Origin: a virus
IMG/VR virus record: IMGVR_UViG_3300036978_000135
Coordinates: 1-25,826 of that record
Direction: 5' to 3' (one strand)
Length of the DNA: 25,826 bases
The position numbers were made by a program, and so were the translations under genes. Shown here piece by piece: positions 15,503 through 22,736 of this stretch. The notes beneath the pieces are model-generated. The model made no database searches, was not told where the DNA came from, and saw only the letters and a program-made list of their open reading frames with translations. The first letter of the stretch is position 1. Each line of letters starts with the position of its first letter.

Positions 15503-16903
15503 TTACGCTAAGTCGATGTATTCAATAATGAGCATTCCGCCAACGCCTCCACTTGCTGCATTTGCACCACCCGCGCCGTTTGCTGTTGATCCTGTTCCTC
15601 TGGCTCCCGGTCCGTAACTACCACCAACTACATATGCCACACCAGCAGTAAACCCCGATCCCCTTGGTCTAGTACCGCCTGATGCTGTACTACCCAAATA
15701 ATCTGCCAGAATTGTTGTTCCAGCAGGAGCAGTTGTGAGCGTAGAAGTACCACTTGCCCCATCAGTTGCAGATGATGCACCACCACCTCCTCCAGCAGTT
15801 ACTGAAAGAAACGTGGTGTTGCCTCCAGCAACTCCCGGATCGTTACTACCACCACTTGGTGCTCCAGCACCACCTGCTCCGACTGTATATGCGTAAACCG
15901 CTGCTGGTGTAACAGAGTAAAGCACAGTGCGACTACTTGCACTACCGCCAAATCCACCGGGATTTTGAGATCCGCCGCCACCGCCACCACCAACAGCAAT
16001 TACTCTCAACGAAGTTACTCCGGCGGGAACCGTAAAGTTTCCAGAGCCTGTGTAATACTGGGCGGTAGTGATTCGCGGGATGCTAGAAAGTTTAGTGCTA
16101 GTTACTGAGCCTGCTGCAAGTTGCGCATCAGTGATACCAAGATTAGCAATTGCCGCGCCAGCGACCGATCCCGCTGGAAGAGTAATAGTGCCAGCAGAAA
16201 CAGTCAATCCATTACTTGCGGTTACAAGACTGCTTACTGTCAATCCAGTAGTAACGGTAGTCAGTGAGTTTCCAATTCTTACGCGGCTTGCACCATCGGT
16301 GGCAATACCAATTTCCTGTGCAGCAGATTGATAAAGCCCTGTGGTTGTGTCCCCGGTAATCGTCAATGACGGCAGAGGTGCTGTTCCCGAAGAAAGAAAT
16401 GTTCTTCCGCCGACAGTAAGGTTTCCACTGAGAACCAAGTTGGTAATCGACAGGCTTTCACTAGCACTCAACGTGTCAATGCGTTTCCATGCAGTCCATA
16501 CTGCGTTGTAAGCGCGAATCCATCGCTTGCACGGTGTCAACGATGTTGTCAACTCTTGAATGATGATGTTGTTCGTTGGAACAGTAACAAGAAGAATTGA
16601 ACTGCCATCAGTTGTAGTGTTAGTAAAATCTCCCGGCGCGTTTGTGTAAGAGGAACCGCTTAACAACGGATATCGACCCTGAGCAAGCGATGTATTTAGA
16701 TTGTTCCCTGCACTAACATCTAACTCTGGGTAGGTTGAGTTGACGTATGGAAGGTTATCCCACGTTAAGCCTCCAGTTCCAATCTTAAACGCCGTCTTGC
16801 CAACGTCAGTGACAAAGCCCAGTTCACCGGGTTCAAGAGTTGGATTACCAGCGGCTAACCATGCCGCTAAAGTTCCGCGCCGAATTTGCATCTTGATCGC
16901 CAC
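15503..16903 (-). CDS. Tail fibre/adhesin with polyglycine tip, GTG start (466 aa)
   Basis: An upstream ATG at 16969 would lengthen the frame, but it overlaps the 36-codon gene and has no ribosome site. GTG at 16903 has a perfect AGGAGG seven bases upstream, so it is chosen. Residues about 6-55 (IRRGTLAAWLAAGNPTLEPGE...) match a common fibre N-terminus of the R-G-T-x-x-x-W...N-P-x-L-x-x-G-E-x-G type that attaches fibres to the virion. The middle has short fibre repeats (GDTTTGLYQSAAQEIGIATDG). After SGNFTVPAGVTSLRVIAVGG comes a glycine-rich region with seven consecutive Gly (305-311) and further GGxGG runs. This resembles polyglycine-sandwich receptor-binding tips of S16/gp38-type adhesins, so the C-terminus probably contacts the host receptor. 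Confidence 0.85.
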   Translation of the reverse strand: MAIKMQIRRGTLAAWLAAGNPTLEPGELGFVTDVGKTAFKIGTGGLTWDNLPYVNSTYPELDVSAGNNLNTSLAQGRYPLLSGSSYTNAPGDFTNTTTDGSSILLVTVPTNNIIIQELTTSLTPCKRWIRAYNAVWTAWKRIDTLSASESLSITNLVLSGNLTVGGRTFLSSGTAPLPSLTITGDTTTGLYQSAAQEIGIATDGASRVRIGNSLTTVTTGLTVSSLVTASNGLTVSAGTITLPAGSVAGAAIANLGITDAQLAAGSVTSTKLSSIPRITTAQYYTGSGNFTVPAGVTSLRVIAVGGGGGGGSQNPGGFGGSASSRTVLYSVTPAAVYAYTVGAGGAGAPSGGSNDPGVAGGNTTFLSVTAGGGGGASSATDGASGTSTLTTAPAGTTILADYLGSTASGGTRPRGSGFTAGVAYVVGGSYGPGARGTGSTANGAGGANAASGGVGGMLIIEYIDLA

Positions 16904-16910
16904 TAGTAAT

Positions 16911-16916
16911 CCTCCT
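16911..16916 (-). promoter_or_regulatory. Perfect Shine-Dalgarno setting a GTG start
   Basis: AGGAGG on the minus strand lies seven bases before the GTG at 16903. It is the strongest ribosome site in the window and decides the fibre start over the longer ATG reading at 16969. Confidence 0.85.
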
Positions 16917-16922
16917 CTTGTA

Positions 16923-17033
16923 TTAGAACTGCTTCTTGCTGCGCAGGTAATACCCTGCACCAACGCCAACTACCAACGCCAAGCCAACTGCCCACACGCT
17001 GCCGATGAACGAACTGAGGTCTGCGAGAATCAT
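16923..17033 (-). CDS. 36-residue single-pass membrane protein
   Basis: This is a complete short gene: ATG at 17033, stop TAA at 16923-16925, with AAGGAG five bases upstream. The ATG overlaps the stop of the lipoprotein gene (ATGA), matching the overlap one gene earlier. The product begins MILADLSSFIGSVWAVG, has a hydrophobic helix at about residues 8-29 (ALVVGVGAGYY) and ends in a basic tail RSKKQF, which by the positive-inside rule places the C-terminus in the cytoplasm. Size, single helix and position beside a spanin-like gene suggest a small holin or pinholin-like lysis protein; this is inference from context only. The ribosome site, clean overlap and membrane pattern argue that it is real. 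Confidence 0.75.
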   Translation of the reverse strand: MILADLSSFIGSVWAVGLALVVGVGAGYYLRSKKQF

Positions 17034-17515
17034 GGTGTCTCCTTTACAGCCCGAGCGTCCTTGAACGCCGCGTTGAAGTATGGATCAGAGGCTCTTCGGG
17101 CTGCGATAAATTCGCGAGCGTTCTCTGGTTTGTCAGGGTCAAGCATATTTGCCGCTAACTCCGCTTCCTGTCGAGGCTTGCGTGGAATCCAGCCAATCGC
17201 AATTCTGATAGCAGTACCCAAACCTGTCTGGAACAGCAAGATCACTAGTGCTATCGCAACTACCGATACCGCTATCCAACCTGCTAGCACCATCCAAGCC
17301 GGAGTCTTGTCCTCCACGAACGGCAACTCCGCGTGGATGCCTGCCGCTAGCCCATCGATCCGGGTCGCGCCTGCGACCACCACCGTGTCTCCTGTCGCCT
17401 GCCCGTGCTCGATCAGCAGTTGAGCCTCAGCACGGATCTCGTTGCTGCTGGCACTGATACGGGCTACTGGGGAGCAGCCTGACAGCAACAGCGCAGCAAC
17501 GAGCAGGTACTTCAT
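17030..17515 (-). CDS. Lipoprotein with inner-membrane segment, possible u-spanin-like lysis protein (161 aa)
   Basis: The N-terminus MKYLLVAALLLSGC is a clear lipoprotein signal with lipobox L-S-G-C14; the +2 residue is Ser, compatible with outer-membrane sorting. Residues 15-70 would be periplasmic. A strong hydrophobic helix follows at about 73-97 (from WMVLAGWIAVSVVAIALV), then PRKPR, which predicts a cytoplasmic tail of about 55 residues. A lipid anchor at one end and an inner-membrane helix at the other is the topology of unimolecular spanins (T1 gp11), which fuse the two membranes in the last step of lysis. The cytoplasmic tail is longer than usual. It overlaps the genes on both sides by ATGA. 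Alternatives are an o-spanin partner of the 87-residue protein or a host-surface lipoprotein. Confidence 0.7.
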   Translation of the reverse strand: MKYLLVAALLLSGCSPVARISASSNEIRAEAQLLIEHGQATGDTVVVAGATRIDGLAAGIHAELPFVEDKTPAWMVLAGWIAVSVVAIALVILLFQTGLGTAIRIAIGWIPRKPRQEAELAANMLDPDKPENAREFIAARRASDPYFNAAFKDARAVKETP

Positions 17516-17775
17516 GGGCGCGTTTCCATTCGCTCCAGCCGCTTCTCGACCTGCGAGACGCGCTCGCCGATTACACGGATCTGGGCGTTGGCATCAGCGT
17601 TCCGATCCTTGATGAGATTGATGTCAGACGCAATGCTTTCTAGCAAGTGTTGCTGATGCTCGTCAGACTGCAAACGCCTGCCTACATAAACCACCGACCC
17701 AAGAATGAGGATGACAGTCAGAGTCAACTGGGCTTTTTCCAGATTGAACAGTTTGGTAGTGGATTCGGGACTCAT
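17512..17775 (-). CDS. Small membrane protein with coiled coil, lysis-cassette candidate (87 aa)
   Basis: One hydrophobic helix at about residues 16-32 (LTLTVILILGSVVYVG), then a charged heptad-like helix to the end (LLESIASDINLIKD, RVSQVEKRLERMET). This is the shape of an inner-membrane spanin (Rz-like) or a small holin-associated protein. Arg-Arg directly after the helix leaves the topology ambiguous: an i-spanin needs its coiled coil in the periplasm. The gene has no obvious ribosome site and a 35-base gap from the preceding gene, the longest gap between genes here apart from those holding hairpins, so a promoter inside 17776-17810 is possible but not visible. It overlaps the lipoprotein gene by ATGA, like Rz/Rz1 pairs. 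Confidence 0.7.
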   Translation of the reverse strand: MSPESTTKLFNLEKAQLTLTVILILGSVVYVGRRLQSDEHQQHLLESIASDINLIKDRNADANAQIRVIGERVSQVEKRLERMETRP

Positions 17776-17810
17776 GTATTTAATTGCAAACTAAAGGCGA
17801 AAGGTTTCGT

Positions 17811-20204
17811 TTATGCGCTTGCGAGAAGTATTTGGATGATCTCATGCGCCATGACGGTGTAACCGTCTGAAGTGTCTTTAGTACTTGGCGCAGTGGCAAT
17901 ACCGCCGGACAAATGAACGGTAGTGTCCGTGGTCTGGTAATACGAACGACCATTTCCTACCCCGACAATAGCGCGGGTGTATGGCATGAATTTATTTACA
18001 TCAAGGACCGTCATATCCGGCTGCGAGATTGCAAGAGAATTTGCCGCTGCACGAACGGCAGTTAGGTTCCCACCAGTTCCGTTGTTGCTATTGTCCACAG
18101 CACCTTTTGCAACACCAACAAAGGACACAATGGCAAGATCATTGGCTGGATAGCCGAGTGCTGCCCACACTGCTTTATAGGTGTTCCAGATAGAGAAATG
18201 AGATGATGTCCAATCGGAGGCTGTTTCGTTGCCGTTGATTCCGCTGTGGCTAATGATTAAGACGCGACCGGATGAAGTAGCACTTGCCGCAAGTTGCCGT
18301 TCGCGGAGTTCTTGAAGGTGCAGTTGAAGTGTTGGTCCAATGGTAGTAGCCACTTGGTTAACCATTAGGCTGTCGTACCCGGCTAGATAACCGTGACTTG
18401 TTACAGACCAACCCTTGCGTTTGCAATAGATACTGTTTCCGTGAAGTGCAGCAGGTCCGACCGTTCCACGGCTTCCAGCAACAGTTCCGCCTGCAAGTGG
18501 TCCGGCTTCAATTTGATCTCCTACAACTGGTGTACTAGGCGTAAACGAATATTCCGACACTTGGAAACTATTGGCGTTTCCTGTGTTTGTGTTTATCACA
18601 GAAGAGGTTGCTAATGTTACATTGGTTGTACCGTTGTACTTGCGTGTAGCAGGACGGAAATAACCGCTACCTGTATTGAAGGTTCCCCATCGAACACGAT
18701 GCCAAAGAGTCAATGATGGGTCATAAAGCGGATGCGAAATAGTCATATATACATTTGGATACCAATTCCAATATTCGGCTCCGTTGATGTACACCCACGA
18801 GTCCTTTGCTGGGGATTTAGCGGTTGCACTTCCATAACGAGTCCACGGGCAAGTCTGAATTGTGTGTGTTCCGCTTCCCGCGCTGCTGGTATTAATGGCT
18901 GTTCCAGTAGGACTTAATGCAAGCGTGAATGTATCGGGCGTGAGAACGGAGTTGACAAAGTAGGTGTAGCCTGTATTTGAAACATTAAATACTGCGCCTA
19001 CAGCACCACTGCTGGCTGTAGTAGTAACCGCAGCCCCGTTACGGGTGGCAGACAACTGGAATGTAGTTGATGTGCTACCAGCGGCAATGATGTAGTAAGT
19101 AGTTGGGTTTGAGTAGCCGCTAATGTCGCCGCTGGTGAATGTTCCAGAAATCGTTACTGGTTGTCCAATAGCAAGCACTTGGCTTACCGCCGTGCAAGTA
19201 AAGTTTCCACCACTAAGAACAGCAATCCCTGTTATGGTGGCTGACAATCCCGCAGGAAGCAATCCGGTTGTGTCAAGGAAGACCGGAGCACCAGCCGTCA
19301 AGCCGTGTCCCGTGTAGGTCACAACACCCGGACTTGCGTTAGAGATCGTGACGGTTGTAACACCTTTGCCGGGAGTCCACGCTGAATAGGCGGTTGATCC
19401 GCCGCTGATGTTTCCGTTAAACAATGTCCCAGACGGTTGCTTAACGTACGCCGTAGAATTCCACCCGCCTGTGTTGGTGTCTACTAGCCAATCGGTCATC
19501 AGATGCGAATAGTGTGTTCCGTAGCACAACCATCCCAATTCAAACATCGCTTGGCTGAAGCCGTTGTGGTAACCCCACATACCAGCCTGCGATGATCCGG
19601 TGTTGCTGTCGCCAATGATGACTATGTCAAGGCTATCAGTTCCATCCGCTAGGTCGCTAAAGAACTGACTAGCGCGTGAACTGCCGTATACCACCGGACC
19701 GTCATTTGATTCACTTGCATTGAACGAATATTCCTGTGGAATATAAACACGCTTGATTGCAGTGCCATCAGCAACCGCCGCATTGTCCATCAAAGTCACT
19801 GAATATCCCGATGCAGTAACACCGTTTGTCAGAACACCAGCAGTAGTCGATACGCCAAGAAGCGTCCCTGAACCAACGGTAGCGTTGACCAATACCTTTG
19901 CTTGGCAAATGCCGCCGAACTGCACCTCCACCTCGCGACCATTGCCACCCGCTCCAGACATCAGACCAGTGACTACGCCAAGGTAGCCAGTGTTTCCAGT
20001 CTCTGTGGACACCGCCTTGCGAACGCAATTGAATACATAAGACGTATTCCCAGCCTGCTCTGGGTTAACAACCGCGCCAGCGTGGATGAACGAGGTAATG
20101 ACAAGATCGCCAATAGCGAGCGTTCCGCCAGACTTGTTTACGCAGGTGACAGTTGTTCCTACTGGTTGAACGCCAAGACGATTTTGAATCGGTGCAAATG
20201 TCAT
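17811..20204 (-). CDS. Tail/head-associated SGNH hydrolase with decoration-like N-terminus (797 aa)
   Basis: A TTG at 20210 extends the frame by two codons; ATG at 20204 has AGGA about eight bases upstream and is preferred. Residues 1 to about 163 are homologous to the stand-alone 167-residue protein at 22737-23240 (shared VITSFIH, YVFNCV, GYLGVV, VQFGG). Then an SGNH/GDSL hydrolase: block I G198-D-S200-N (Ser200 likely nucleophile), a G-I-N-G-N segment at 655-659 as block III, and H764 in TTDTTVHLSGG as the catalytic His. The nearest Asp (760) is four residues before His, not three as in the usual DxxH. About 170 residues of beta modules (roughly 282-451) interrupt the hydrolase. SGNH domains in tail proteins typically deacetylate or de-esterify surface polysaccharide; substrate unknown. 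Confidence 0.85.
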   Translation of the reverse strand: MTFAPIQNRLGVQPVGTTVTCVNKSGGTLAIGDLVITSFIHAGAVVNPEQAGNTSYVFNCVRKAVSTETGNTGYLGVVTGLMSGAGGNGREVEVQFGGICQAKVLVNATVGSGTLLGVSTTAGVLTNGVTASGYSVTLMDNAAVADGTAIKRVYIPQEYSFNASESNDGPVVYGSSRASQFFSDLADGTDSLDIVIIGDSNTGSSQAGMWGYHNGFSQAMFELGWLCYGTHYSHLMTDWLVDTNTGGWNSTAYVKQPSGTLFNGNISGGSTAYSAWTPGKGVTTVTISNASPGVVTYTGHGLTAGAPVFLDTTGLLPAGLSATITGIAVLSGGNFTCTAVSQVLAIGQPVTISGTFTSGDISGYSNPTTYYIIAAGSTSTTFQLSATRNGAAVTTTASSGAVGAVFNVSNTGYTYFVNSVLTPDTFTLALSPTGTAINTSSAGSGTHTIQTCPWTRYGSATAKSPAKDSWVYINGAEYWNWYPNVYMTISHPLYDPSLTLWHRVRWGTFNTGSGYFRPATRKYNGTTNVTLATSSVINTNTGNANSFQVSEYSFTPSTPVVGDQIEAGPLAGGTVAGSRGTVGPAALHGNSIYCKRKGWSVTSHGYLAGYDSLMVNQVATTIGPTLQLHLQELRERQLAASATSSGRVLIISHSGINGNETASDWTSSHFSIWNTYKAVWAALGYPANDLAIVSFVGVAKGAVDNSNNGTGGNLTAVRAAANSLAISQPDMTVLDVNKFMPYTRAIVGVGNGRSYYQTTDTTVHLSGGIATAPSTKDTSDGYTVMAHEIIQILLASA

Positions 20205-20206
20205 AG

Positions 20207-21424
20207 TCAAGATCCTGTATAAGTTTGAAGTTCAATGTCTGAAAGAAGTCGTGGATAGAACACCACGGAATGGACACCGTTATTGAGGTGACCTTCAAAG
20301 TCGCTAATCCCCGTAATCGAGTCAGTGCCAATATTCATCCAACCAATCGTTGATGGACTGACATTAGATGTACCACTTGTTACCGTCCCGCCATTCGTAC
20401 ACATTCGGATCGCAGCGTTAGAAGATCCGTTAATAGTAAACGCTGTGCAGTTGCGCGAACTAGTCAGTGACGTTGCTGTTATAGAACCAGTTGTCCAAGC
20501 CAAAGTACTTGTCGCAGATCCATTCGCGTGTTTCAAGTGAAGGTGCTTAGTTGCCGCTACGTCAAACGCAAGCACTGATCGATCACCAGCACCAATCGCT
20601 CCACGGAAGTATTTGACAACAAACGTACCGGGCTGTCTAAACCATGAAGTGAAATTCGTTCCACTCATTGTCAATCGATCATCACCACGGGTGTCAGGCG
20701 TAAGTGTGACGGGAACATATGAAGAGGCAGCGGTCCCGTCTTCTAGTTGTGCTCCCCAAATCTCAATTGAATTTGTGTTATCAACAATACGAAAAGAAAG
20801 TTTGGCTTGAGCAGAACCCGTAGTTCCTTGATATCGAACCCAATCATTGGTGACAGTAACAGATGAATATGCCGGAGTAACAGCAGTAGAAACTTGAATG
20901 TTCCCAGTACCACTCACCCGGCGAATCCATGCAGACCATGTACGTATTGCTGAAGTAGACGTAGTTAATCCATGCGTAATGGTTGCATTCCCAGCACTCG
21001 CAGTAAAGCGAACAGCGTTCGTAGTTCCGTCCGGCGAGACTTGACCAGTGGCTCTGGTGATATTTACGTCAGTCCACTGAAAGTCTCCGCCAACAGTAGA
21101 GAACGTTTGGCTATGCGTGAGAAGATTGGTAACAGCAGCCTCGATCAATACACCCTTGGACACATAGGTAGATCCAATGAGTTCGTAAGTGAATCGAGGT
21201 TCTCCACTAGCAACGTAACCGACCAAACCGTTTGACCGAATGAATGTCGCTGCTCCAGCACGGGCAAAGGTTAAGCCATAGGCAGAAAGATTAACCTTGC
21301 CACCCATCGTGTTGAAATCAAACTTCCTTGTGCCAACCGTTTGACCATCAAGAGACAGCGTTCGATTGCGTTCTTGGCGCAATGTCGGAGGGGCAATAGA
21401 CCATGTTCGATTTGATGACATCAT
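20207..21424 (-). CDS. Structural protein with two jelly-roll (LamG-like) domains, fibre or head fibre (405 aa)
   Basis: Residues about 32-240 match a common phage pattern: a Tyr-Gly-L-T-F-x-R-A-G segment, GVLIEAAVTNLLTHSQTF, then a W-A-S-W-type jelly roll (ITRATGQVSPDGTTNAVRF, TWSAWIRR) ending IEIWGAQLEDG. A second jelly roll spans about 265-400 (FVVKYFRGAIGAGDRS ... GHLNNGVHSVVFYPRLLSD). Such concanavalin-like folds bind carbohydrate or stabilise fibre trimers. The gene starts directly at the previous stop (TAAATG) with no strong ribosome site, so coupling is likely. Whether the protein sits on the tail or on the capsid cannot be told from sequence. Confidence 0.8.
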   Translation of the reverse strand: MMSSNRTWSIAPPTLRQERNRTLSLDGQTVGTRKFDFNTMGGKVNLSAYGLTFARAGAATFIRSNGLVGYVASGEPRFTYELIGSTYVSKGVLIEAAVTNLLTHSQTFSTVGGDFQWTDVNITRATGQVSPDGTTNAVRFTASAGNATITHGLTTSTSAIRTWSAWIRRVSGTGNIQVSTAVTPAYSSVTVTNDWVRYQGTTGSAQAKLSFRIVDNTNSIEIWGAQLEDGTAASSYVPVTLTPDTRGDDRLTMSGTNFTSWFRQPGTFVVKYFRGAIGAGDRSVLAFDVAATKHLHLKHANGSATSTLAWTTGSITATSLTSSRNCTAFTINGSSNAAIRMCTNGGTVTSGTSNVSPSTIGWMNIGTDSITGISDFEGHLNNGVHSVVFYPRLLSDIELQTYTGS

Positions 21425-21949
21425 TTAGATAAATGAAACGAGTGCGTTAGCAGCCGCTGCGGTTCCAGTGAAATACAACTCAATAAGTTCGCTACCGCAG
21501 GTATCAACAATAATGAAACCAGATGTGCAACTCGTTGTCCCCTCAAATCTCTTGTAGTCACCAGCACCACTAGCCGAGAAAGTTATTCCGGGGAACAGGG
21601 CTGTGCCAGCAACAGTAATTGCACCACCAGTCGCGACCGTTGCTGTGGTCTGCGCAAGATTGACTGGAATCCAGCGATCAGCAACCTTTGAGAATGACCA
21701 ACCAATGACGTTCAGAACGATTGCCCCACCGCTTGTGACGTACAAGGGACACACCTTGATGTAGTTCATTGAAGGAGTTACAACAATTGACCCACCGTTT
21801 GTAGCAGGTCGAGTAGATGTTTGTACTCGCGCAGTCAAACTACCAGTAGCAACGACAGTGATGTTTGCTAACGATGCAACTTCCAGTGCATCTGGAATCG
21901 TTTGCAGTGCGGTAACAGTTCCGGAGCGTCCTGATAGGTCTACTGACAT
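21425..21949 (-). CDS. Small beta-rich structural protein (174 aa)
   Basis: The ATG has AAGGAA seven bases upstream, and that site includes the stop codon of the adaptor gene. The sequence is rich in Val, Thr, Gly and Ala with few charges, predicting an all-beta fold. It includes KVCPLYVTSGGAIVLNVIGWSF and a cysteine pair in TTSCTSGF and VDTCGSE. I do not recognise a family. It lies between the adaptor and the jelly-roll fibre gene, so a minor head, tail or fibre-attachment protein is the likely role. Confidence 0.75.
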   Translation of the reverse strand: MSVDLSGRSGTVTALQTIPDALEVASLANITVVATGSLTARVQTSTRPATNGGSIVVTPSMNYIKVCPLYVTSGGAIVLNVIGWSFSKVADRWIPVNLAQTTATVATGGAITVAGTALFPGITFSASGAGDYKRFEGTTSCTSGFIIVDTCGSELIELYFTGTAAAANALVSFI

Positions 21950-21958
21950 GGCGTTTCC

Positions 21959-22684
21959 TTATGATGGGCTTGGGACGGTGTTTGTCATTACAAACCCGCC
22001 GTTGTTTCGATAGTTGTTTGTCCAAACGTTTGGTCGCAACTGTCCAAAGTGGGCTTGCAGCATCCCGTCCTTGCGCTGTGCAGTACCAAACAGTGTTCCA
22101 GCCTCAATCTCCGCAAGACGCTGCGACTGCTGCCCATCTTCATACGACTCAGTGATCGCACGAACGTAGAGAACGAGCAGAGCCTCTAGATAGAGTGGGA
22201 TTGAGATGACATCCATAGCCAAATTAGCAGTCGATACACGCTGCCAGCCAGTGCGATATGTGATCTTGATCTTGTTTGTCTCCGAACTAGTCGGAGTTGG
22301 ATAGATTTGCAACTGATACGACTGTGTAGGAATCGCAGTCGTAGGCACAATAGCCTTCACGTACCCTCGCGTACCGTGACTGTTGAAGTCAGACGAGCGG
22401 GTGTTCTCTACCTCGTCCTGATTGGTGATCAAGAGCGGCAGTGTTCCACTCCACGCGGCAATCAGTTCAGAGAAGTCAGTAGGCAGCGACACATATGACT
22501 GGGATACAACCGTTGACAGCAGCGCGGTGGCTTGCCTGAACGTCCACTGGTAGCCAAACAGATGCTCACCAGCCTGATTGATAATCTCAGCCTGTCGTTC
22601 TGCGACAGTCTGACCAGCGGCAGTCGATGGGCGACCACCAATGGCAAGCAACACATGGTTTGTCAGGTCTTTGTAGTAAAGCAT
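21959..22684 (-). CDS. Head-tail adaptor, tail tubular protein A (gp11)-like (241 aa)
   Basis: The helical N-terminus (YYKDLTNHVLLAIGG, QTVAERQAEIINQAGEHLFG) followed by YVSLPTDFSEL, a beta core (SYQLQIYPTP) and a long helix (LEALLVLYVRAITESYEDG) is the pattern of podovirus adaptors that form a ring under the portal. Length is near T7 gp11 (196 aa). A perfect 12-bp hairpin ends six bases before the ATG and contains the only possible ribosome-site bases (GTGGA), so expression may be limited by that structure or depend on its opening. Unlike in T7, the nozzle gene is not next to it. Confidence 0.85.
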   Translation of the reverse strand: MLYYKDLTNHVLLAIGGRPSTAAGQTVAERQAEIINQAGEHLFGYQWTFRQATALLSTVVSQSYVSLPTDFSELIAAWSGTLPLLITNQDEVENTRSSDFNSHGTRGYVKAIVPTTAIPTQSYQLQIYPTPTSSETNKIKITYRTGWQRVSTANLAMDVISIPLYLEALLVLYVRAITESYEDGQQSQRLAEIEAGTLFGTAQRKDGMLQAHFGQLRPNVWTNNYRNNGGFVMTNTVPSPS

Positions 22685-22690
22685 TGAAAT

Positions 22691-22718
22691 CCACTGGACG
22701 GGTTTCCCCGTCCAGTGG
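22691..22718 (-). terminator. Perfect GAAA-loop hairpin before the adaptor gene
   Basis: On the minus strand a 12-bp perfect stem (CCACTGGACGGG / CCCGTCCAGTGG) closes on a GAAA tetraloop. It lies 18 bases after the double stop (TGATGA) of the decoration-like gene and six bases before the adaptor ATG. Only ATTTC follows, so termination would be partial. It may act as an attenuator, an RNA-processing site, or a translation control element. Confidence 0.6.
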
Positions 22719-22736
22719 TGTGGGTTTAATCAATCA

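Noticed and set aside
16904-16969. Upstream ATG of the fibre gene
   Set aside because: It overlaps the 36-codon gene and its stop and runs through the AGGAGG that serves the GTG at 16903.
16740-17423. Plus-strand open frame of 227 codons
   Set aside because: It crosses four minus-strand genes, including the 36-codon gene with its own ribosome site, and has no domain.
17776-17810. Promoter in the 35-base gap before the membrane cassette
   Set aside because: The gap is AT-rich, but no clear -35/-10 pair or known phage promoter could be recognised.
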